DNA from: Hypomyces perniciosus
Lineage: Eukaryota; Ascomycota; Sordariomycetes; Hypocreales; Hypocreaceae
Assembly: GCA_008477525.1 (NCBI GenBank)
Contig: SPDT01000002.1
Span: 1,178,001-1,242,000 of the forward strand
Direction: 5' to 3'
DNA length: 64,000 nucleotides
Below are positions 37,929 to 49,495 of this stretch, one piece after another. The notes under the pieces are model-generated. The model was not told where the DNA came from. It did not search any database and worked only from the letters and a program-made list of their open reading frames with translations. The position numbers and the translations under genes are program-made. Numbering within the stretch: position 1 is the stretch's first letter; each line of letters opens with the position of its first letter.

Positions 37929-39255
37929 CCTCAATCTTCGTACAAATAGTAATCAATAAATAAGTGCGTTAACGTCGCGTAGCGTGTTTAGTCAGCTCTT
38001 ATTACATATAATGAGGACCGGACCCATTTTAATAATTCTTGTTATTTGATGGTTAAAGGGGCAGTCAGATAGTACTACTAGTAGTAGTACGGAGTAGCAA
38101 TCGGTTTCTTAAATCTGCGACTACTAATATCCATGGTAACAATTACTAGGTACGAAGTAGCAACATCTGGGTTGTTCCTAGGCAGATGAATTGTAAGAAC
38201 TCTTCGGGCCTTGCTATTTTTTCTAGAGCCAATTACTTGCGAATAGCTTTCAAGAAACCTTCTATTGAATCCATTTGAGCAGATAAACCTTCTATATCAA
38301 TTGTACACCCTTGACTGCTTTATCATATCAACAGTTATGGCGGATATGACACCTTATAGCCCTAGACTTATTCTCAAGAAAACCATGTTGAACTTTGTCC
38401 CCCCCACACTGTAAATTACCCACTAAAAGAAAATCCGGCTCATCATAGGGACTCGGCGTAAGAACTATAATACTTAGCTACCATATTTGGCCCCTGTTCA
38501 TGACCCGAAATACCAGATTACGGCCCGTGTACGAGTATTCTACAGAGTATTATATAGTAGTATACATGATTCCGTTATCCTCATCTTACTGGTATCCTTA
38601 TTATTAGGATACAAGGAGGGTGATGGTGAGCATCGTCACCATCATATACCTACTTTACTGTATATATCCGCATACTTGGTTGTATATCTCCATATTTTTA
38701 GACACATATTCCTAGACATGAGGTTAACCTTTAGTTCTTATGTTCCATTTTGGCACTTTAAGCTTGGAACAAGGTACGATCTAAATCTCTGGTGATATTT
38801 TAGCGTGCAAATTTATCAGAGGACTTATTTGCCCCTCCTAGCCCACAAAGGAAGGAAAAAACTAGAATTACCTCGTCTAGATTAATGATGATAGATCGTT
38901 AGGTTGCGGCTGGTAGACCCGTAAGGATAAGGGAAACTGCTAATTGGTGGACATTTGTAGAGAAGCAGTAAGCTTACAGAGGTCAAGTCGCTATACTACT
39001 CCAAACCTTCCCTCCATAACAGACTATCGTTTTGCCACATGCTTGCTAGAATTAGGCAATGCTACTACTAGTAGAGTAGCCTTTTGGAATCTGTTGTTAG
39101 TTCTTACAGGGCATCCATGAATCTTGGCAAGGTCCTAGTATTCTGTTAGGATATTGAAGTATAAAGAGTGTGGTGTCTTCCACCAGAGAGTATCCTCCAA
39201 CTTCAGCATCTCTAACAATAATCTCCTTTCGTTCATTCCAAGTCTGTTCAACAAT
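37929..39255. other. Intergenic, no gene supported
   Basis: The composition is nearly normal. A palindrome-like run of ACTACTAGTAGTAGT lies near 38080, and TACGGAGTA/TACGAAGTA motifs occur near 38090 and 38150. A 102-codon open frame (38487-38795) shows no protein-like features. The last 100 bases are the presumed promoter and leader of the gene at 39256. Confidence 0.5.
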
Positions 39256-40284
39256 ATGCATTGGAAAACTTTCATCGCCCTGGCGGTCTCCGTTTTACCC
39301 ACCGCCAACGCCGGTATGAGATATGGATGTTGGTCAGATGTTGGCGTCAAGTTCCACCACGACTGCGTGGTAGCTCTCACCACACTCGTTCAAGAGAGAG
39401 CCATCATCGACCATGGTGACTTCGTCCACATCCCGAGTGGCCCAGTATTGAATAAGTGGGGAAATTGCCGTGCCGAACTCCATTCACCAGGATTTACAGT
39501 GGCAGCGAGAAACGTGCTTGATTCCTTCAACCAAATTGCCTCCCGTTGCCAACGTGGGTGGTTCCAGTGGGACAATATCCTAGATGGCAATATTCAGGGC
39601 CATGCTGGATGGAAGCGGGATGAGCAAGACAACACTACGACGATTTCTTCGGATTTAGATTTTACAAAAGACAGCGTTCTGGTGTGGGAGGATCTCACCA
39701 CCATACCAGAAGTGTTTCCTCTTCCTAAAGAGTCCGACTCCGCGAATGGCACGACCAAGGCGGGAGACAATGACAAAAGGCAACACGCTCGCGATCTGAC
39801 AACTCGCGATAACCCTTTTGGGGCCTTGATCGCGACACGTTTTATCTCCGGCGGCTACTCATGGAAATTATATCGAGGCACCGGATTTACTCAGGCTGGT
39901 CAAAACCCGGCCAGCTATGTTATCACATTGGGCTTTCTCGGGGTAATCCACCGCTTGTTGGAGGACGGTATATCGAATTTTGGCAGACAAATACTCAGAG
40001 ACGGCATTTCCCAGCCCACTGGTTCAACGGTTGATGCCATTGCAATTGCTACGCAGCTTAATACCGGCTTATTCATACACTGGCATGCCCTCTTCACCAC
40101 CGGCAACGCCCCCGGCGGTGATGCGAAGGGCGCGATAGGTAGTTTGATGGCGGATGCCCTCCAAGACATGGCCAACAAGGGGTTTGCTGGAGCCGTGTAC
40201 CATCTTTATAACGAGAATAGCGAGGTCATAATGTCGTGGATTATGAACGGTGTTACGGGAACGCTCACTGCACTGCCCTCCTAG
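39256..40284 (+). CDS. Secreted four-cysteine protein with Kex2-type sites, unknown function
   Basis: A single exon of 342 residues. The frame is open from 39154, but I place the start at the ATG at 39256 because it opens a classic signal peptide (MHWKTFIALAVSVLPTANAG). The N-terminal domain (about residues 20-120) holds four Cys in the arrangement C-x11-DC-x2-AL ... GNC ... C, loosely like Hce2/Ecp2-type effector domains; this is a weak resemblance. Two dibasic sites, GWKR and NDKR, bracket an acidic linker (about residues 121-180), suggesting cutting by the Golgi protease Kex2. The C-terminal domain (about 180-342) is Gly- and Ala-rich with amphipathic segments and no Cys. It is the first intact gene beside the transposon island. 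No enzyme motif was seen. A role as an exported effector is a guess. Confidence 0.7.
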   Translation: MHWKTFIALAVSVLPTANAGMRYGCWSDVGVKFHHDCVVALTTLVQERAIIDHGDFVHIPSGPVLNKWGNCRAELHSPGFTVAARNVLDSFNQIASRCQRGWFQWDNILDGNIQGHAGWKRDEQDNTTTISSDLDFTKDSVLVWEDLTTIPEVFPLPKESDSANGTTKAGDNDKRQHARDLTTRDNPFGALIATRFISGGYSWKLYRGTGFTQAGQNPASYVITLGFLGVIHRLLEDGISNFGRQILRDGISQPTGSTVDAIAIATQLNTGLFIHWHALFTTGNAPGGDAKGAIGSLMADALQDMANKGFAGAVYHLYNENSEVIMSWIMNGVTGTLTALPS

Positions 40285-41944
40285 TTGGTTAGCTTGAAGC
40301 CTGGTTGGAATGTTGGCATCAACTCAGTCGAAATTCGGTGGGATTCTGTTGAATGTTAACTGTCGATATGATCCTGGATATCTTTTTCTTCTTTCATATG
40401 TCTTCAATATATACATTTATATACTTCTATTACGATTAGAGATGCTTTGTGAAACTCCAACCCCTCTGCCTTGTAACCCAACTGTTGACCACAAGCTCGT
40501 CTTCAGCAACTGCACTGGGGCCAGCCAGGGAACCTGACATAGCAATACCTGTATTTTGGTGTATTTCCGAACATGGTTCTCTCCTCTTAACAAAGCCTCC
40601 GAGGTTGAAGTTAGTTGACATGGATCACTGCAAAGGCAGATCCCATAGGGCCAGGGGCCGTCATAGGAGGTAGGAGTCGGGTTAAACATCTTAGCAGATG
40701 CTTCAGGCTGGTTTGATTTGAGTGGTTTATTGAGGAAAACAGGTCAGTAGAATTTTGGGTGCTGTTTTTGGGCCTGTTAGTTTCCTTCAGGAATGCATTA
40801 AACGAGCCAAACGTAGTTATGTAAGTATGGTAGCAGTTAGGTCTGGCAAGTAGCTGGGGGTAATACGCATAAAACCACCGAACGTGTGATGTGCGATCTG
40901 AAACCAAACGGCCAGACAGAGGTAACCCCTTGAGGTGCCACAGAATTGTCTAAGATGAACGCGGAGTCGACACAGTCGCAGGAGATGCTGCTGATCCTCG
41001 GACACAGAGACGCAGAAGGCTTCTGCCACACGAGGCCGAGGGAACCGCGTCATTACGGAGTATCTTGATGCCGTGCATACTCCCCCTTGTCTTGGGTAGT
41101 ATTATTACGGAGTACCAGTACGATACGAAGTATTAGTTTCCGATCATCTCTTCCCGCGGGACAAGCAAACACGATTGAGAGGCTGGCTGGACGATGATCT
41201 GCCGAAATATGGAGACAGTGGCTGTTTCTGCGTTGTTTCGCAGGTGGCGTCATCCAAAATCGAACCTGTTTAGCCTCTTGATTCGCCCAGACTCGCCTCG
41301 CCTGCGCCTGGGCTCCTGATCGTGATATGCAAGGGGAGGAGCAGCAGTGTACGGAATCAATTTCCCCATTGTTTCTGATCCTCGGGTGAAAGGTAAGAAA
41401 ACTTGTTTGCGTGTGCAGTATCCGCAGTTTGTGACAAGGCTAGCTGCGGCCTGTCCTTATACCTACTAGCAGTACTCCGTACTCGAAGTACTATACTTCG
41501 TACTTCGTAGTGACTACGGAGTACTATAACATGTTCGCGCCAAACAGCCACCGAACTTACAGTGCACGACTTAGCGTGCGGTTGCCAGCCTCTCCCCGCT
41601 AAAAATACACTGTACGTAGATACTTCGTTCTACTCGTAGCGTTGTCTGTGTCTGTTGCCTCACCACCTGGAACCATTCAGACGGCAGAAAAGATACGTAC
41701 CGTACCGTCTGCCTCCTCTTCCCCCCCACCTGCAAGCCACTCGCATGAACTCCATTCATTGTCAACATCACCATCCAATCCGTCCCGTCTCTTCGATATT
41801 GTTTGGCGCCAGCCATCAATTTTCATCTCCAACCACTTTTTTCGTTTCTTTTTCCTCATAGCAAGCGGATGCTGGCAGCTGGAAGGACCTGCAATAGACG
41901 CAGCAGCACTTGATTCCCCCTCAGAAGCTACCACGGCTTCTGAT
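40285..41944. other. Intergenic region upstream of rac1
   Basis: No gene supported. Several open stretches of 60-100 codons occur on both strands but overlap one another and show no motif or coherent splice pattern. The region is rich in TACTCCGTA and TACTTCGTA motifs and their complements, with a cluster at 41466-41525. Confidence 0.5.
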
Positions 41945-42601
41945 CCTTCGCCCTCAGGTTTCTCCTCTTTTCTTTTCTCCTCTCCTCTCCTCTGCTTCGT
42001 ATCTCTCCCTCTCTCTTCCGCCCATCTTTCCATCTCGATCTCCCTCTGTTCTTGCCCGCCCGCCTCGTGCTTGTGCGAGCTTCTGATTCGCCCCGGTTCT
42101 GTGCGTCGAAACGCGCTGCAGGCTTGGAGCTCCCCCCTCCAAACGCCTCCGCCATCCATTGGAGCGCCTCTCCCCACTCGCCACAGCACAGCGGCACTAG
42201 CAGAGAGCCAGACTGGACCACAATCGACAGGGTACGTTCTGTGCTTGGGCCCTTTGCAGCTTCACCTCCTGCGGCTGGACCCCATTCCGCTGTGTCAACT
42301 TGCTTCTGACGTTCATGCAGCCTTGAAACTCTCTCCAGACCTGCCATCACCATCGCCGCCCTCATCCACCACTATCGCCATCACTCTGCTGCCACTTTAT
42401 CTCCCCCATTCTCTACTTCATACCCCTCCCTATCTGCAATCCCCTTTTGGCCTCTGCCTAACGCGAATCCGTTGTCGAACCCAACAATAACCCGCCAGAA
42501 AAAAGACCGAGCCATCGAATCGACCCCCCCCTCCACCGCATCGTACCATACCGCTCCCTCGAACAAGACACTAAACAGACGCGGGCTCTCGTGCAGCAGA
42601 T
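41945..42601 (+). promoter_or_regulatory. CT-rich promoter/leader of rac1
   Basis: Long pyrimidine runs (TTTCTCCTCTTTTCTTTTCTCC and similar near 41960-42050) precede the rac1 start by 550-650 bases. CT-rich blocks of this kind are common near transcription starts of housekeeping genes in filamentous fungi. The long open frame seen here (41642-42490) is a by-product of the low-complexity sequence. The transcription start cannot be placed from sequence alone. Confidence 0.4.
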
Positions 42602-43530
<929 letters not shown>

Positions 43531-44360
43531 GGCTTTTCTTGACATGACTTTTGTTTCATATTTGAGTGTCTCGGACAGTGAGGGTATATTCCTTCTAGAT
43601 CTCACGAAGACTCACGATTTTGTGTGGCCGGCTACGATGCTGGCCCCAAGGGCAGCAGGCGCCACGGCTCCTTTCCACGGCCGTATTTCGAGAACTTAGA
43701 CCTATTTGGCGATTAATTGAAGGAGGGAACGAACCAGGGCTCTGGGAATATTAATGAAAGTGGTTCTGTCCTCTCTGTTCTGAGATTCCTCCATTTTCTT
43801 CTTCCTGGCCCTACTGAAATTTTGGTGTGCTGTAACGAGTTGAGGGGGGATGTCTTGACATGTCTTGACGGGGTGCAAGCCTGATGCTGTTCTGATGGCC
43901 CTAGAAGTGTGGAGAAGATTCTGTTGCTTCAAGGCGTCTGGCAAATCGATGTTTTTAGTTGCTTCTGTCGTTTCCTATGAAGCTTATGATGGACTTGTTT
44001 TTTTTTAAGTCTTATAGAGGGTACACCAACGTCTATGGATATGCATGCTGCTTAAGTCGGCATTTGGCTGAACTGAACTGATTTGGTTTGCACGAATTTA
44101 CGAAGCTGTCGTAGACGAGATCAAAGTGCCATCCAATTCCTTGGGGGTATCTTTCTTCTCCTGCGTTGATCTAGCCAAACATGGGCAGCCTCCTGTTCTT
44201 CACGCTTCTGGCATGCCCCTTTTCCCCTGACAGTCGATTATACATTGAGAACCATGATCGTGATTATGCAACGCCCTTCTTTCCTTCACCACACATACGG
44301 AAACGAAACCAGTGGAATTTGAGGTCAACAAGAAATCAATGGAAACAAAAGGTGGATGGA
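43531..44360. other. Intergenic between convergent rac1 and NOP6-like gene
   Basis: 3' flanks of two convergent genes. No protein-like frame and no obvious RNA gene. Poly-T at 43999-44006 could belong to the rac1 3' end. Confidence 0.5.
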
Positions 44361-45487
44361 TTACTGGCCCAGACCGGGGAGTCTGGCCAAGCGGCTGGGA
44401 TGTATGTCCATTTTGGCCTCCTTGGCTTGACCGGCGCCGTTGGACCGGTTTTCCTCCTTGATGGCGTTTTCCTTTTCGATGCGCTTGGCGCGGTTTTCGT
44501 CGAGTTTCTTGTTCTTTTCCATGATTTTGTTTTGACGGTTCTGGTTCTTGCCGCCTCCGCCGGCACTATAAGACATGAGATGTTAGCAATCGCCAGCTTT
44601 ACACACACTCTATATATATATATATATACGAGTTCTGGAGAAGATAGAGAAGAGGGGGGGGGGGTAGAAGAGAGGGAAACGTACGTCAACTCAACGTTAA
44701 TCTTCCTTTCAGCCGAAATACCGTCGTTGAACGTTGAGTGGTGGAATTTGTCCAGGCATGTGCGCTGATGCTGTGACGAGGCGAATTCCACAAAGGCAAT
44801 GCCACGGCAGGCCTTGGGGTTTTCCTTCTTGGTGAGGCATCGCACGGCAATGGGCTTGAGGGAGACGAAGTGGGCGGAGATGGACGCTGCGGTGGCGCTG
44901 TAGGGGAGGTTGCCGACGAAGACGATGTTGCGGCCGGGCTTTTGGGCGGAGGAGGCGTCGAGGTCGATGGCGTCTTCGCCGGGGAGGTCGGTATTGCTGT
45001 TATCCTCGGAGGTTTCTTTGGAGTTTGTGGTGGTGGAGGTGGAGGAGTTGGCGGCTTTGCTGGCCTGTTTGAGGGCCTTCTTTTCCTTTTTCTTTTCGCG
45101 GCGCTCGAGTTTCTGGGATTCCTTGTCGTCGGCTCCGCCAATGACGTCCTTCTGCTCGTCTTTCTTGGTCTCCTTCTTCTCCTTCTTGTCGTCCTTCTTC
45201 TTCTTAGACTCAGTCTCGGGCTCGGCCTCGTCGACGTCCATGTCTTGCTCGGGCAGATCCTGGAGGTTCTTCCTCTTGTCCTTCTTTTCCTTTCTGGTCT
45301 CCTTCTTATCCTTCTTCTTATCCTTCTTGTCCTTCTTGGACTTCTTCACCTCCGTGCTAGGTTCCGCATCGTCATCGCTGCGCTTACGCTTCTTTGCGGG
45401 CTGTTCCTCAGACACCGAGGCGGCGACGGGTTTGTCGTCTGTGACCGGGGCCGTAGCGGCGGCGTCTCTTGCGCGCTTGGACTTCAT
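44361..45487 (-). CDS. NOP6: Nop6-like nucleolar RNA-binding protein
   Basis: Two exons on the minus strand, 44685-45487 and 44361-44565, giving 335 residues. Nop6 is an RRM protein that assists early 40S ribosome assembly in the nucleolus. The N-terminal half is a Lys/Glu-rich low-complexity domain (about residues 25-150, many KKDKK and KKEKK runs) typical of nucleolar proteins. An RRM follows (about 185-270) with RNP2 NIVFVGNLPY and RNP1 CRGIAFVEFA. The tail ends IHPSRLARLPGLGQ, a conserved terminal motif in fungal Nop6. The start is the first ATG of the long frame that fits the family; an upstream in-frame extension exists but looks like 5' untranslated sequence. The 119-bp intron carries a TA microsatellite and a G run. 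Confidence 0.85.
44611..44664. repeat. Intronic TA microsatellite and G11 run
   Basis: Within the intron of the NOP6-like gene: nine TA units (44611-44628) and an uninterrupted run of eleven G (44654-44664). Both are likely length-variable. Confidence 0.8.
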
Positions 45488-47214
45488 GGCTCTGAGAGGA
45501 AAGAAAAAAGAATTGAGGCGTTCAATTGGGTGTTGCGAGATATCGAGAGCCTCTGCAACTTTTTTTTTGTTTGGAGGACCAGAAAAAATCCACAGGGTGC
45601 TGTCCTCAGCAGAGTTTGCCGAAGGATTTTTGGTGGGGGCCTGCCTGTCAGCTCCATGGCGGGCGCTATTATCGCAGGTGCCCCACGTACCTGTAGGGAT
45701 GGAGTTTGGGAGCGAGTCCACTATTGTGGCCTGTACTACTATGTATATATCTGCAACGTAACAGCGCTATTCTTGTGTATGGAGTATAGGATTGTGAGTG
45801 GATGGAGTGGAGGATTCTGATTGCCCGAGGAAATGGGTCAGAATCCTTTGAAAGCCGGTTTTATGGTTAAAACAAAGCTTATACGAGCATAGTTGTTCGT
45901 ATGTTGCGAAGGATCGGCTAGGCCTATACCTCTTGGGCTACCTATCTAGGTAGTACTAGTATATATTACAGAGTTGTATCTGTATATTATTGGGCCCTGT
46001 TGACTTACACTACCTACTGGAGTCGTCCACGTTGACCTGTACGAAGTGCTCCGTGCAGGTTTGTGTTATTCTTGCTTACTACTACTAACTTGTATCATAT
46101 TGATGATGATGATGCCATTGAGCAGCTTATCTGATGGCCCCATTGGCATCCATACTGTTCAGTAATCGCACAGTCATCTGTCTTCCATACTTCGCACAGA
46201 GCATCAGCAAGCGGCTTAAGCCATCACACAAGCCATGCCGCCACGATAAACTCTTCTCAGCTGTCCAGAATTCTTCTCGTTACTACTTGCAACCTACAAG
46301 ATCGACGCTCTATCCCGTTCACAATTCTTCTGCTCATGCGAGCAAAGTCTCTTCAACCTCTCTCCAACCTGTTATCTCGAGCAACATCTCGACTCCACGC
46401 AATAGGCCCCCGCAACGTACAAGGATGCTATATAAAAATGTGGAAGGCCCCCAAAGTGTCTGATAAGGCTTCAATCCCCAGTGGCTTGCGCTCGTGCTAG
46501 TAACAACGAATAAAAAGTTTAAATGAAGTGGAGGACGGCGGCGCCACGTGCTGAGTTTGTTTTACTCGCCTCGTATGGGGTGTGATGAACTGACTCTATC
46601 ACCTCTATCACAAGATACGATAAATAGTACGAAGTAGTATGTGATACTAAATACGCTGGAGGTGGTTTATGTGGTTGCTCTACGCAGTACGAAGTAGAAG
46701 TTTTGAGGACCTTTTGCTGAAACAACCGTTTCTTTTTTTTACCCGTCTTCCTAACTTTTAATTCTATTGGGGGGGGATGCGACGGCATATCATGTGCGCG
46801 AAAACACCCCTGAAAACGCCAAGAATAAATAGTAACCTTAGCTTGAAATCCAAATGCCGGATCTAGATCCCCATCTGGAGTGGAGCGAGTACCGAATGGA
46901 AGGATCCCTTACGAAGAGATACGAAGAGATGATTGGCGGTTAACTCTAGACTCTGGGGACGGAATCCTTCTACTACGACTACTAATGGTTAGAAACCCTC
47001 TCGTAATAAGATTGGTTGGCTGGTTGACTAGTAGGAGCGGATGGCGCGCGCCGCCTTTGTCTGAGACCGTCTCTTCACGAGTGCATACGAGTAAGGTGAA
47101 TAACAAGTAGATAAATAGACGGCCAGGACCTCCCACCATCTTCCCTCGTCAGCTCCAGACACTGCCTATTCTCACATTCACTTGACTGCGCAACGACAAC
47201 ACACATCGCACGCA
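45488..47214. other. Divergent intergenic region between NOP6-like and MFS genes
   Basis: This 1.7-kb stretch holds the promoters of two divergent genes. A 109-codon open frame at 46134-46463 (+) is Ser/Arg-rich, has no motif and ends just before low-complexity sequence; I do not count it as a gene. TACGAAGTA-type motifs occur near 46039, 46628 and 46687. Shorter frames on the minus strand are not supported. Confidence 0.45.
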
Positions 47215-49246
47215 ATGGAGTCAAGTCGTCCTCCTTCTGAGATGGCAGAGGGCGAGCGCATCCAGAGTGCTGTCAAAGGAGCTGATGTTGAGACACAACC
47301 CATTGGCATTGTCAACACAGCCGAAAAGGGTTGTGATTCAACTACGAGCATTTCGTGCTTTGGCGATGTCGACGAGAAAAAGGTCTTGCTCAAGGTATGC
47401 CTTCTCAATCGCTCAATAAGACGGCGAAGAAGACGACTCCTCTCACTTGCGGGTACAGCTAGACTTAGACTGACCTCTGCGTAGATGGACATCCGTCTTA
47501 TCCCCATGCTCTCACTCCTCTACCTTCTCTCATTCCTCGACAGTAAGTCAATCCCAATCCCGCATAAATACAATACAATACATCTCTAACTCAACTCCAG
47601 GGGGCAACATCGGCAACGCCAAGATTGAAGGCCTCCAAGAAGACCTCCACATGACGTCCAACCAGTACAACTGGTGTCTCACAGCCTTCTTCTTCACCTA
47701 CGCCCTCTTCGAAGTCCCTAGCAACATGCTTCTCAAGAGACTCCGTCCCAGTCGCTGGCTGCCCATCATCATGATCAGCTGGGGCACCGTCATGACGCTC
47801 ATGGGTCTCGTGCAAAACTACCACGGGCTTCTCATCGGGAGAATCTTTCTGGGGTTGACAGAAGCCGGCTTGTTTCCCGGCGTATCCGTAAGACTCTCTC
47901 TCTCTCTCTCTCTCTTATATGTCACCTACATATTCTCATGTAGTTCTATACTAACACTGAGAATTGTAGTACTACCTAACCATGTGGTACTGCCGCCACG
48001 AACTCCAACTCCGCCAAGCCCTCTTCTTCTCCGCCGCCTCCGTCGCCGGCGCCTTTAGTGGCCTCCTCGCCTTTGGCATCTCCAGAATGAACGGTATCGG
48101 CGGCCTCGCCGGCTGGCGCTGGATCTTCATCCTTGAAGGCATAGCCACCGTGCTCGTCGCCATCATGGCCTTCTTCCTGCTCTATGACTTCCCCGAAACC
48201 GCCAGCTTCCTCACCGAGGATGAGCGCGCCTTTGTCATCCACCGCCTCAAATACCAGGGCCAGGTCAAAACTGGCGAGGACGGCGAGCAGCTTCACATCG
48301 CCCAGGCAGATGATTTTGACTGGAAGTATGTCATGCAAGCCATCACCGACTGGCAAATCTGGATCAGCATCTTCGTCATCTGGGGTGTAAGTCTCTCCTC
48401 TCCCTCCCTCACTTCTCCCTTTTCATCCCTCACTGCTACTCCTTAGCACACTCCAAACTGACGCATCAGCAGTTCGCATGCCCCCTCTACGGCATCAGCC
48501 TCTTCCTCCCCTCCATCATCAAAAACCTCAACTACCCAGCCAGCACGGCTCAGCTCTTGACCATTCCCATCTACATCACCGCCGCCATCCTTTCCGTCAT
48601 CAGCGCCTACTTTTCCGACAAGGTCAAAAAGCGCAGCCCGTTTACCATCACCTACCTGTGCATCATGGTCGCTGGCTTCGCCATGTAAGTCCCGGAACTC
48701 CCATCCACACACACACACCACACGCACATGTATATATATGTGTGTGAAACAATATGCTAATCTGACACTTCTCATACAGGTGCATGTCCTCATCTGACCC
48801 CAAAGTCGTTTACGCCGGCGTCTTCATCGCCGCATGCGCTCTTTTCCCAGCTTTTCCCGGCATCATTGTCTGGCTCTCCAACAACCTCTCGGGGAGCTAC
48901 AAGCGCGGTGTTGGCATGGCGATTCAGATAGGTGCTGGAAACCTCGGTGGTGTAAGTCCCGTGTCAAGTTCCTGTGCTGTGTTGTGTCCTTTCAGCTGAC
49001 CTCCCCCAGGCCATGGCATCCAACTTCTATCGCGAGGCCGACAAACCTCTTTATATCTTGGGCCACGCCCTAGAACTGGGCTTCATTTGCACTGCCATCC
49101 TCGCCTCTTTTGTCTTAATCTTATACTACCACACTGCAAACAAGAAACGCCAGCGGGCACTGGCCAATGGTGCTGCTTTCGGTGTCACAACTCAAGAGTT
49201 GTCTGCACTAGGAGACAAGGCTGTTACATTCCGGTACATGTTCTGA
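47215..49246 (+). CDS. MFS transporter, anion:cation symporter (Dal5-like) family
   Basis: Seven exons: 47215-47394, 47485-47542, 47601-47887, 47970-48386, 48473-48684, 48780-48951 and 49010-49246, giving 520 residues. The protein is a 12-segment plasma-membrane permease of the family that includes allantoate, nicotinate, pantothenate and biotin carriers; the substrate cannot be told. Signatures visible are MDIRLIPMLSLLYLLSFLDR-GN near residue 61, the family motif GRIFLGLTEAGLFPG, GGLAGWRWIFILEG, and AYFSDKVKKRSPF in the central loop region. The N-terminus (1-60) is polar and cytosolic. All introns have GT and AG borders and preserve frame. Intron 3 contains a CT run. It stands alone, with no pathway partner beside it. 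Confidence 0.93.
47893..47916. repeat. CT dinucleotide run in an MFS intron
   Basis: About twelve CT units directly after the splice donor of intron 3; likely length-variable. Confidence 0.8.
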
Positions 49247-49495
49247 TCTGGGTTGTGTTAAAAAGTACCATGTTTGAGACTTGAATACAGAGAAGAATGT
49301 CATAACTTAAATCTTTATTACTGCCAGCTAATATGGCCTACCTGCCTGCCATGAGTCCAAGTCCTACAGATAAAGTCTGACAATCGTGCTAATAATGGCC
49401 GCACCCTTGCGATATCTCTACCATAAACGACACAAATAACACGGCGGTTACACATATGTGACTCTCAATTCCTTTCCCAACTGCCCTTGGTTGGA

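Noticed and set aside
38487..38795. 102-codon frame with a hydrophobic stretch
   Set aside because: Composition and codon use look random; no signal peptide at the start, no homology I can see and no splice context.
41642..42490. 282-codon open frame on the + strand
   Set aside because: Low-complexity Pro/Ser/Leu translation of the CT-rich rac1 leader; it overlaps equally long frames on the other strand and has no motif.
44870..45820. 316-codon Leu/Val-rich + strand frame
   Set aside because: Shadow of the Lys/Glu-rich NOP6-like exon on the minus strand.
46134..46463. 109-codon frame between divergent genes
   Set aside because: Ser/Arg/Pro-rich without domain; sits in promoter sequence. 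Would need transcript evidence.
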